Made by a program: the position numbers and the translations under genes
Shown: piece by piece, positions 7,325-12,662 of the stretch
Numbering within the stretch: position 1 is the stretch's first letter
Layout: every line of letters begins with the position of its first letter
Notes under the pieces: model-generated
The model's database searches: none
Told to the model about the DNA's origin: nothing
The model's input: the letters and a program-made list of their open reading frames with translations, nothing else
Source: Betaproteobacteria bacterium UBA6904
GTDB taxonomy: Bacteria; Pseudomonadota; Gammaproteobacteria; Burkholderiales; SG8-39
Assembly: GCA_002451175.1 (NCBI GenBank)
Contig: DKBI01000342.1
Span: forward strand, 1 to 12,662
Reading direction: 5' to 3'
DNA length: 12,662 nt

Positions 7325-7340
7325 TGGCGCGGACCTTGCT
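7325..7340 (+). promoter_or_regulatory. Sigma-54 promoter of the cytochrome b/24-heme/flavoprotein operon
   Basis: TGGCGCGGACCTTGCT matches the RpoN consensus at all but one base (G for A in the -24 box), with GG and GC ten bases apart. Predicted start of transcription is near 7351, leaving only about nine leader bases before ATG 7360 or about 48 before ATG 7399. Confidence 0.8.
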
Positions 7341-7359
7341 GGATGGTTCGCCACGTTGA

Positions 7360-8322
7360 ATGCCGAGCCCATTTGCAAATTTCCTGCCACACGCCCCGAT
7401 GACCGCAGAACCGACCTCAGCCGTACTGAACCTACCTTCTGCTCGGCGCCATGCCACCCGCGAGGCAGCGCCGACGCAGGCGCACCAGACCCTGCCCCAG
7501 CGAGGTCCCTGGCGACTTGCGGCAGCCACCATCTGCTCGGTGGCGACGGTGGCTGGCGCCTGGGCGATCGCGTGGCAACCGCTTTACCGGCCCGGGTCAG
7601 CCATCGGCTACGCCTTGGGCGTCACCGGCGGCGTGATGATGCTCGCGTTGCTGCTGTATCCGCTGCGCAAGCGCCTGCGCCTCATGCAGAACTGGGGACG
7701 CCTCAAGCATTGGTTCATGGCGCACATGATCGGCGGCGCGCTGGGCCCGCTGCTGATCCTCTTTCACGCCTCGTTCCGCTTCGGCTCCTTCAACGCGGGC
7801 GTGGCGCTCGGTTCCATGCTCCTCGTCGTGATCAGCGGCATGGTGGGCCGATTTCTGTACCGGCACATTCATCGAGGCCTCTACGGGTGCCGATCGTCGC
7901 TGCAGGAGGCGCAGGCAACCCTGACGGAGGAACTGCGCGCATTGGAGCCGGGGCTGCAGGGCCTTCCACAGCTCCGCAGCCACATTCAGGCGTTCCTGGA
8001 CGCCGCGGCGACGGCGCCACCGCACCTGCCGGGACGCCTGGTGCACGCGCTGTACCTCGGCCCGCGCCGGATCTCGACCTCGCGCCTTCTCCGGCGCACC
8101 GCAGGCTCGAACAGCCCTGCGCACCCGCATGCGGCGCCGACTCCGGAATCGCTCGACGCCCTGCTACGCGCGATCGATCGCACGCTCGCTGCTGCACAGC
8201 AGGCCGCCCACTTCGCCACCTACGAGCAATTGTTCGCGCTCTGGCACGTCGTGCACATCCCGTTCCTTTGCCTGCTCGCGATCACAGCCGTCGTCCATGT
8301 CGTGGCCGTTCACGCGTATTGA
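7360..8322 (+). CDS. Five-helix b-type membrane cytochrome (probable diheme)
   Basis: The 320-residue inner-membrane protein (307 if ATG 7399 is used) has five likely helices: residues about 52-70, 75-97, 116-140, 145-167 and 293-320. Helix 3 contains HMIGGALGPLLILFH and helix 5 contains HIPFLCLLAITAVVH; both are H-x13-H, with His122/136 and His299/313. Two such pairs facing each other are the usual way to hold two stacked b hemes, as in ferric reductase/NOX and bc-type cytochromes. A roughly 130-residue soluble loop (about 168-292) separates helices 4 and 5. It is first in the operon and overlaps the 24-heme gene by 26 bases, so it is probably the membrane step between the flavoprotein and the periplasmic cytochrome (inference). 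The start is unsure: neither ATG has a good ribosome site. I do not recall a gene symbol for this family. Confidence 0.82.
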   Translation: MPSPFANFLPHAPMTAEPTSAVLNLPSARRHATREAAPTQAHQTLPQRGPWRLAAATICSVATVAGAWAIAWQPLYRPGSAIGYALGVTGGVMMLALLLYPLRKRLRLMQNWGRLKHWFMAHMIGGALGPLLILFHASFRFGSFNAGVALGSMLLVVISGMVGRFLYRHIHRGLYGCRSSLQEAQATLTEELRALEPGLQGLPQLRSHIQAFLDAAATAPPHLPGRLVHALYLGPRRISTSRLLRRTAGSNSPAHPHAAPTPESLDALLRAIDRTLAAAQQAAHFATYEQLFALWHVVHIPFLCLLAITAVVHVVAVHAY

Positions 8323-10141
8323 GTCCATCACCCGCGCGGCGGCCATGCTCATTGCGTTCGCCACCGTTGTCGGTCACACGCCGGCGCACGGCGAGGGGCT
8401 GGAGTCCGCGCTGATGCCCGGCAAGGTCATCCAGGGACACGCCAAGGTCGAGTCCGACTGCAGCCGGTGTCACGTGCGCTTCGACCGATCGGCGCAGCCT
8501 CGCCTCTGTCTCGATTGCCACAAAGCCGTGGCGCGCGACGTTCGGGAGCGCGCCGGCTACCATGGTCGCATCCCGCAGCGCGAGTGCCGAGCCTGCCATA
8601 CCGAGCACCGGGGGCGGGACGCGCAAATCGTGCAACTCGACGAGAAGCGGTTCGATCACGCCACCAGCGACTTTGTCCTGCGCGGCCGCCATGCCGCCGC
8701 GGCCTGCGCCGGCTGCCATCGTGCCGGCACACGCCATCGGGACGCACCGTCCGATTGCGCCGCCTGCCACCGCAAGGACGACGTGCATCGCGCGCGCCTG
8801 GGGGCCGATTGCGCGCGCTGTCACGACGCCGATTCCTGGCGCTCGACCACGTTTCATCACGCGAAGACCCGTTTCCCGCTGCTGCAACGCCATGCACGCG
8901 CGCCGTGCAGGAGCTGCCACGTCGACAAGACGTTCGCCGACGCGCCACTCGACTGCCTGAGCTGCCATCGCAAGGACGACGCCCACAAGGGGCGCTTTGG
9001 CGTCCGCTGCGGCAGCTGCCACGATGCCGCCGACTGGAAGGCACCGACGTTTCAGCACGATCGTGACACGCATTTCCCGCTCCGCGATCGCCATCGGATC
9101 GTGCGATGCGATACGTGTCACCGTGGCGCGCTGCATGACGACAAACTGCCGACAGCCTGCCAGGCCTGCCATCGCAAGGATGACGTGCACAAAGGCGCAC
9201 TGGGCGAGAAATGCGCGGCGTGCCATACGGAAGCGCGATGGAAAGCGAGTCGGTTCGACCACGATCGCGATACGCGCTTCGACCTCCGTGGCCGCCACCG
9301 GCAGACGCGTTGCGAGCAGTGCCACCGCGACGCGCAGTTCCGGCCGGGAGCCCCGGTTCCCTGCGCCAGTTGCCACGCCGCCGACGATCGTGCCCGCGGT
9401 CATCAGGGGCGCTATGGTGCACGATGCGAGACCTGCCACATGGAAGACGGCTGGAAGACGCTGCGCTTCCGGCACGAGCGCGACACACGGTATCCGCTGC
9501 GCGGCGCTCATGGACGCATCGCCTGTGACGCCTGCCACCGAGGCCCGCTCTATGGCGAGCCGTTGCGCTCAGAGTGCCGCGCATGCCACGAGAAGGACGA
9601 CCGCCACAAGGGACAGCTGGGATCCCGTTGCGTGGACTGCCATCGGGAAGACGGGTGGCGCGACACGCGCTTCGACCATGCCCGCTCGCGATTCCCGCTG
9701 CGCGACCGCCACGCCGACGTGCCCTGCCGGCAATGCCACTTGACGCCCGCCTTCCGTGACGCAGCCCCGGACTGCGTGGCATGCCATGCCAAGGACGACA
9801 TCCACCGAGCGCGGCTCGGCCGGAACTGCGCCCAATGCCACGATGCGAAGGCGTGGAAGGGCGCGTCCTTCGACCACGATCGCCGCACGCGATTCCGATT
9901 GGAAGGCGCCCACGCTAGAACCACCTGCCTGGCCTGCCATGCGGTTCCCCTGCGGGAGAAGCCGCAGGTGCCGCCGGCCTGCGGGGCCTGCCACATCAAG
10001 CGCGACGACGTCCATTTCGGCAGCCTGGGGCCGCGCTGCGAGCGCTGTCATGTGCCGCTCGACTGGCGCAAGATCGTGCGGCCGCCGCATGGTGACGACG
10101 GCGCCGTCGACGCGGCCGCGAACTCACGCGCGGACAGATGA
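8297..10141 (+). CDS. 24-heme periplasmic c-type cytochrome made of triheme repeats
   Basis: The protein has 614 residues and 24 CxxCH motifs, about one heme per 25 residues, all of the plain CxxCH type. A signal peptide (MSWPFTRIESITR, then AAAMLIAFATVVG, cleavage near residue 32) sends it to the periplasm; there is no lipobox or anchor at the C-terminus. Three hemes in residues about 50-105 are followed by seven tandem triheme repeats starting at residues 119, 186, 252, 320, 391, 459 and 525. I chose ATG 8297, inside the end of the cytochrome b gene, because ATG 8344 would remove the charged start of the signal. Its last bases overlap the flavoprotein ATG as ATGA. Repeats of this size resemble polymers of cytochrome c7 such as the 12-heme GSU1996 of Geobacter (family knowledge), so a long periplasmic electron wire is the likely role. 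Confidence 0.9.
   Translation: MSWPFTRIESITRAAAMLIAFATVVGHTPAHGEGLESALMPGKVIQGHAKVESDCSRCHVRFDRSAQPRLCLDCHKAVARDVRERAGYHGRIPQRECRACHTEHRGRDAQIVQLDEKRFDHATSDFVLRGRHAAAACAGCHRAGTRHRDAPSDCAACHRKDDVHRARLGADCARCHDADSWRSTTFHHAKTRFPLLQRHARAPCRSCHVDKTFADAPLDCLSCHRKDDAHKGRFGVRCGSCHDAADWKAPTFQHDRDTHFPLRDRHRIVRCDTCHRGALHDDKLPTACQACHRKDDVHKGALGEKCAACHTEARWKASRFDHDRDTRFDLRGRHRQTRCEQCHRDAQFRPGAPVPCASCHAADDRARGHQGRYGARCETCHMEDGWKTLRFRHERDTRYPLRGAHGRIACDACHRGPLYGEPLRSECRACHEKDDRHKGQLGSRCVDCHREDGWRDTRFDHARSRFPLRDRHADVPCRQCHLTPAFRDAAPDCVACHAKDDIHRARLGRNCAQCHDAKAWKGASFDHDRRTRFRLEGAHARTTCLACHAVPLREKPQVPPACGACHIKRDDVHFGSLGPRCERCHVPLDWRKIVRPPHGDDGAVDAAANSRADR
8651..10078 (+). repeat. Seven tandem triheme protein repeats within the 24-heme cytochrome
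   Basis: Units begin at 8651, 8852, 9050, 9254, 9467, 9671 and 9869 and are 66-71 codons long. Each reads F-x-H, then an Arg-rich stretch ending in (R/A)-H, then CxxCH, CxxCH, D-D-x-H-(K/R)-G-x-x-G and CxxCH, and closes with a Trp a few residues later. So every unit has three heme-binding motifs and three additional conserved His, enough for bis-His ligation of all its hemes. Unit 4 is longest, with an insertion before its third His. Confidence 0.9.
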
Positions 10142-11436
10142 CCGACCTGTCGCTCTGGGCCAGCTACATCACGCCGCTTCTGGCGGCGCTGTGGCTGCAC
10201 GTGCGCCACCGCAGGCACCGCGAAGCGTGGGCGCGGGCCTGCCTGCGCCGCACGAGCGAAGCCGGGCTGACCGAGCCGGTCAGCCTGCACCCCGTGGTGG
10301 ATCCGCGCGTGTGCATGGGATCAGGAGCCTGCACGCGCGCCTGTCCAGAGCAAACGCTGGGCATCGTCCATGGCAAGGCGCGCATCGTGAATCCCACGGT
10401 TTGCATCGGCCATGGCGCCTGTGCCGCCGCCTGCCCGACCGAGGCCATCCGCCTGGTGTTCGGCACCGCCCGGCGGGGCATCGACATACCGTATGTGAAG
10501 CCAGATTTCGAGACCAATGTGCCCGGGGTTTACATCGCCGGCGAGTTGGGTGGCATGGGATTGATTCGCAAAGCCGCCGAGCAGGGTCGCCAGGCGATCG
10601 AGGCGATCGCGCGCAACCGAGCACGCACCGGGCAACTCGACGTCGTCATTGTCGGCGCAGGGCCGGCTGGCCTGTCAGCGACCCTGGCTGCGATCGAGCA
10701 CAAGCTGCGCTTCGTGACTCTGGACCAGGAGCACTCGCTGGGCGGAACGGTCTTCCATTACCCGCGCAACAAGGTCGTCATGACGCAGGCCCTCACACTG
10801 CCGCTCATCGGGCAGGTCCGTCTCAAGGCGAGCAACAAGGAATCCCTGCTGGAATTCTGGGAAGCTGTCGTGGCGCGATGCGGCGTGCCCATCCAGTTTT
10901 CCGAGCGCGTCGAGCGCATCGTCGCCGTGGATCGAGGCTATGTGGTCAGAACGACGCGCGCGGAGCACCAGGCGCGCTGTGTCCTGCTCGCGATCGGGCG
11001 GCGCGGCACCCCGCGGAAACTCGGTGTCGACGGGGAGGAGCTGCCGAAAGTCGTCTACCGGCTCGTCGATCCCGAGCAGTACCGGGATCGGCACGTGCTC
11101 ATCGTCGGTGGCGGGGACAGCGCCGTGGAAGCGGCTATCGCGGTTGCCGCGGAGCCGGGCGCGCGGGCAACGCTCTCATACCGGGGCGAGACCTGGTCGC
11201 GTTTGAAGGATCGGAATCGCGAACGCCTTGTGGCGGCGCAGACAGCGGGACGACTGACGGTTCTCCTCAATTCCATCGTGCAGCACATTGGGGAGGAGGA
11301 CGTCGAGTTGCGTCAGAACGAGCAGGTGATCGTCCTGAAGAACGAGGCCGTCATTGTGTGTGCGGGCGGCGTTCTCCCGACCCCGATGTTGCGCGAGGTT
11401 GGTATCCACATCGAAACCAAGTACGGCACGGAGTGA
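10138..11436 (+). CDS. Membrane-anchored Fe-S/FAD/NAD(P) oxidoreductase with permuted flavin domain
   Basis: This 432-residue protein begins with one membrane helix (about residues 5-21) followed by HVRHRRHR, which places the rest in the cytoplasm. A ferredoxin-like part has two motifs, C59-x2-S-x2-C65-x3-C69-P and C89-x2-H-x2-C95-x3-C99-P, each with the usual second Cys replaced (Ser62, His92). Next comes FETNVPGVYIAGELGGMG (about 124-141), which looks like the C-terminal FAD-binding tail of thioredoxin-reductase-like proteins. Then follow the FAD Rossmann motif GAGPAG (173-178) and the NAD(P) motif GGGDSAVE (324-331). The protein ends at GGVLPTPMLREVGIHIE without the usual tail, and there is no redox CxxC. 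It probably passes electrons between NAD(P)H and the membrane cytochrome b. It overlaps the 24-heme gene by four bases (ATGA). Confidence 0.87.
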   Translation: MTDLSLWASYITPLLAALWLHVRHRRHREAWARACLRRTSEAGLTEPVSLHPVVDPRVCMGSGACTRACPEQTLGIVHGKARIVNPTVCIGHGACAAACPTEAIRLVFGTARRGIDIPYVKPDFETNVPGVYIAGELGGMGLIRKAAEQGRQAIEAIARNRARTGQLDVVIVGAGPAGLSATLAAIEHKLRFVTLDQEHSLGGTVFHYPRNKVVMTQALTLPLIGQVRLKASNKESLLEFWEAVVARCGVPIQFSERVERIVAVDRGYVVRTTRAEHQARCVLLAIGRRGTPRKLGVDGEELPKVVYRLVDPEQYRDRHVLIVGGGDSAVEAAIAVAAEPGARATLSYRGETWSRLKDRNRERLVAAQTAGRLTVLLNSIVQHIGEEDVELRQNEQVIVLKNEAVIVCAGGVLPTPMLREVGIHIETKYGTE

Positions 11437-11444
11437 GCCGTTCC

Positions 11445-11488
11445 AAAAAAAAGAGGGCCCGCTGGTTGAGTTGGGGGAGGCGGGCCCT
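11445..11488 (-). terminator. Intrinsic terminator of the small membrane protein gene
   Basis: Arms AGGGCCCGC (11454-11462) and GCGGGCCCT (11480-11488) form a 9-bp perfect stem with a 17-base loop. Read on the minus strand it is followed by eight U residues (A run at 11445-11452), a classic intrinsic terminator for the gene at 11534-11851. For the plus operon ending at 11436 the same stem lacks a downstream U-tract, so it would act there only weakly. Confidence 0.82.
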
Positions 11489-11533
11489 AGGGGGAATCGA
11501 ATCGCGTATCGAATGCGGGTTGCGCGTCGCTGA

Positions 11534-11851
11534 CTACCTCCATCCAATGCGCACGATTTGAACGATGTAGTACGCCCCGGCAGCCGCCAGCAGGTAGAGG
11601 GTCAGATTCCGACGCCTGGCGGTCTGGCGTGTGCTCGCCGCCACGCCTGCCGCGACCGCGGCCGTCAGCACCATGCCCGCGACGAGACTGCCGGGCACGC
11701 CGGACGACCCGGCTTCCGCAGGGGTGCGGGATGGATCAAGGAGCAGGTAAAGACTGCCGCCCGCTCCGACCACGACTGTGGCGGCAAGCAGCAGCCCGCC
11801 CAGCGCGTGAAGCCAATGCGCGATTCCCTGATTTCGCCCGTCGCGGCGCAT
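11534..11851 (-). CDS. Small three-helix membrane protein, unknown function
   Basis: I do not recognise this 105-residue protein. It shows three hydrophobic segments (about residues 10-38, 55-72 and 83-102) and basic linkers (RQTARRRN). The first helix carries HWLH, reminiscent of the start of b-type cytochromes, but no His occurs in the later helices, so it cannot hold a b heme alone. The start is ATG 11851 with a strong AGGAGG at 11867-11862. It has its own perfect sigma-54 promoter at 11880-11895 and an intrinsic terminator, so it is a single-gene transcript despite lying only 118 bp after the activator gene. It converges with the flavoprotein operon. By promoter type and location it is likely an accessory part of the same system (inference). 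Confidence 0.78.
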   Translation of the reverse strand: MRRDGRNQGIAHWLHALGGLLLAATVVVGAGGSLYLLLDPSRTPAEAGSSGVPGSLVAGMVLTAAVAAGVAASTRQTARRRNLTLYLLAAAGAYYIVQIVRIGWR

Positions 11852-11861
11852 GCGATGACCA

Positions 11862-11867
11862 CCTCCT
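11862..11867 (-). promoter_or_regulatory. Strong ribosome binding site of the small membrane protein
   Basis: AGGAGG on the minus strand, ten bases before ATG 11851, fixes the start. It lies only a few bases after the predicted transcription start near 11869. Confidence 0.75.
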
Positions 11868-11879
11868 GGTCGTGAAGCC

Positions 11880-11895
11880 AGCAAGCGCCGTGCCA
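11880..11895 (-). promoter_or_regulatory. Perfect-consensus sigma-54 promoter of the small membrane protein
   Basis: The minus strand reads TGGCACGGCGCTTGCT, matching TGGCACG-N4-TTGCW at every defined position, with GG and GC ten bases apart. The predicted start is near 11869, 18 bases before the gene. It lies in the gap after the activator gene stop (11970). Confidence 0.87.
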
Positions 11896-11969
11896 GGCGC
11901 ATCGCCAGCGCCGAGGAAATCCAACGTTCCTTCGAAAAAAAGGCAGACTGCCGCGACGCGACCGGACCC

Positions 11970-12662
11970 TCAGCCGCTGTCGCGGCTGGTCTGGGCGGTC
12001 GAAGGGCTCTCGGCGTCGCCTCCGGGCGACAGCTTGAAGGCTGCGGGATCCAGTCTGTGGCGATCGAGGAGACGATAGAACTCCGTGCGGTTGCGACCGG
12101 CGAGACGCGCCGCCTGCGCCATGCTGCCGCGGGTGATCTTGAGGATCCGCACCAGGTAGTCGCGCTCGAAGGCGCGTCGCGCTTCGTCCAATGGCGCGAG
12201 CGGAGCGGCACTGGTCTCTAGCGCCTGCGCAATCAGCGGGGCCGCGATGACCTCCGCTGGCGACAGCGCCACCGCCTGCTCGAGCACATTGACGAGTTGT
12301 CGCACGTTGCCAGGCCACGGCGCCACGACGAGTGCCTCCACCGCCTCCGGCGCAAGCGTGATGCCCGGACGGCCATACCGCTCGCCGAGCCGAGCGAGGT
12401 AATGGCGGGCGATCAGCGGGATGTCCTCTCGGCGCTCGGCGAGCGCCGGGAGCGTCAGCTTGACCACGTTGAGGCGGTAGAAGAGGTCCTCACGGAACTC
12501 ACCTGAGGCAATCCGCTCCTCGAGCCGGCGATGCGTGGCCGACAGTATTCTCACGTCCACCGGAACGGCGTCGTTCGATCCGACCGGTCGGACTGCCCGA
12601 TCCTCCAGCGCGCGCAGCAGCTTCACCTGCAACAGCAAGGGCATGTCGCCGATTTCGTCGAG
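11970..12662 (-). CDS. Sigma-54 enhancer-binding transcriptional activator, C-terminal part (5' end outside window)
   Basis: The 230 residues present begin at the Walker B motif LDEIGDMP and run through the second half of the AAA+ domain (SATHRRLEERIASGEFREDLFYRLNV, then LPALAERREDIPLI, and the WPGNVRQL region), where ATP hydrolysis drives sigma-54 promoter opening. Walker A, the GAFTGA loop that touches sigma-54, and any N-terminal sensor lie outside. The C-terminus is a Fis-type helix-turn-helix (about residues 168-210 of the fragment) containing GSMAQAARLAGRNRTEFYRLLDRH, which resembles the tail of GlrR/QseF-like response regulators (from memory). The stop is TGA at 11972-11970. Its 3' end contains the dyad at 12014-12031. 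It is the obvious candidate activator for the three sigma-54 promoters in this window. Confidence 0.93.
   Translation of the reverse strand, partial: LDEIGDMPLLLQVKLLRALEDRAVRPVGSNDAVPVDVRILSATHRRLEERIASGEFREDLFYRLNVVKLTLPALAERREDIPLIARHYLARLGERYGRPGITLAPEAVEALVVAPWPGNVRQLVNVLEQAVALSPAEVIAAPLIAQALETSAAPLAPLDEARRAFERDYLVRILKITRGSMAQAARLAGRNRTEFYRLLDRHRLDPAAFKLSPGGDAESPSTAQTSRDSG
12014..12031. promoter_or_regulatory. Activator-binding dyad inside the 3' end of the activator gene
   Basis: On the minus strand TGTCGC-CCGGAG-GCGACG is the same half-site and six-base spacer as the dyad at 7217-7234, with one outer mismatch. Its centre is about 153 bp upstream of the predicted start of the small membrane protein transcript, a normal enhancer distance. 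It overlaps codons for LSPGGDA, so the signal could be accidental, but the exact architecture argues for function. Confidence 0.5.

Larger units (their letters stand above)
6991..7359. promoter_or_regulatory. Divergent intergenic control region
   Basis: This gene-free 369-bp stretch separates the two cytochrome operons. It holds a minus-facing sigma-54 promoter (7072-7087), a plus-facing sigma-54 promoter (7325-7340) and, between them, two dyads with TGTCGC half-sites (7152-7169 and 7217-7234) plus a lone TGTCGC at 7140-7145. An A+T-rich patch around 7243-7265 lies between the dyads and the right promoter. I could not find a convincing IHF site there. Small ORFs across it show no protein-like composition. 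Confidence 0.8.

Noticed and set aside
6991..7392. N-terminal extension of the tetraheme cytochrome to position 7392
   Set aside because: The extra 134 codons cover the sigma-54 promoter and dyads, precede a complete signal peptide and have no coding character.
8241..8260. TGGCACGTCGTGCA in the cytochrome b gene as a sigma-54 promoter
   Set aside because: The GG to GC spacing is not ten bases, and it lies within coding sequence for WHVVH.
8282..9782. Long minus-strand frames of 418 and 451 codons opposite the 24-heme gene
   Set aside because: They are periodic only because the repeated heme units underneath are periodic, and have no motif of their own.
8651..10078. A CRISPR or satellite-type DNA repeat from the regular spacing
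   Set aside because: Units differ widely in nucleotides and are conserved at protein level only; they encode triheme units in one frame.
11534..11851. The small membrane protein as a cytochrome b because of HWLH
   Set aside because: It has only three helices and no partner His in helices 2 and 3.

Overview
The window is about 12.7 kb of G+C-rich DNA (roughly 65% by eye) from a proteobacterium, probably a beta- or gammaproteobacterium. The reasons are a proteobacterial-type thyA tail, outer-membrane lipoproteins and a beta-barrel, and a sigma-54 (RpoN) control system. No mobile element, tRNA, rRNA or CRISPR array is visible. Taxonomy is inferred from style, not from a marker gene.

Layout. 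(1) Positions 1-282 hold the end of thymidylate synthase on the + strand. (2) Positions 6990-423 hold a tightly packed five-gene operon on the - strand: a secreted tetraheme cytochrome c, an NHL beta-propeller lipoprotein, a large outer-membrane beta-barrel, a second NHL lipoprotein, and a 12-heme cytochrome c. (3) Positions 6991-7359 are a divergent control region. (4) Positions 7360-11436 hold a three-gene operon on the + strand: a five-helix, probably diheme, b-type membrane cytochrome, a 24-heme periplasmic cytochrome built from seven triheme repeats, and a membrane-anchored iron-sulfur/FAD/NAD(P) oxidoreductase. (5) Positions 11851-11534 hold a 105-residue three-helix membrane protein of unknown function on the - strand. 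(6) Positions 12662-11970 hold the C-terminal part of a sigma-54 activator on the - strand.

How the parts may work together (inference). The two cytochrome operons look like the inner and outer halves of one trans-envelope electron pathway: NAD(P)H, flavoprotein/Fe-S protein, membrane cytochrome b, 24-heme periplasmic wire, beta-barrel with 12-heme cytochrome and NHL lipoproteins, then the small tetraheme cytochrome at or beyond the surface. They carry 40 predicted c-hemes plus probably two b-hemes. The tetraheme protein resembles the OmcE-type cytochromes that polymerise into extracellular nanowires. The direction of electron flow (respiration of an outside acceptor, or uptake from an outside donor) cannot be read from the sequence.

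Regulation is the most striking part. Three near-perfect sigma-54 promoters (consensus TGGCACG-N4-TTGCW) sit in front of the - strand cytochrome operon, the + strand operon and the small membrane protein. Each has upstream a dyad of the form GTCGC-N6-GCGAC or a close relative, at typical enhancer distance. A sigma-54 enhancer-binding protein is encoded at the window edge. This looks like a self-contained RpoN regulon dedicated to an extracellular electron transfer system.
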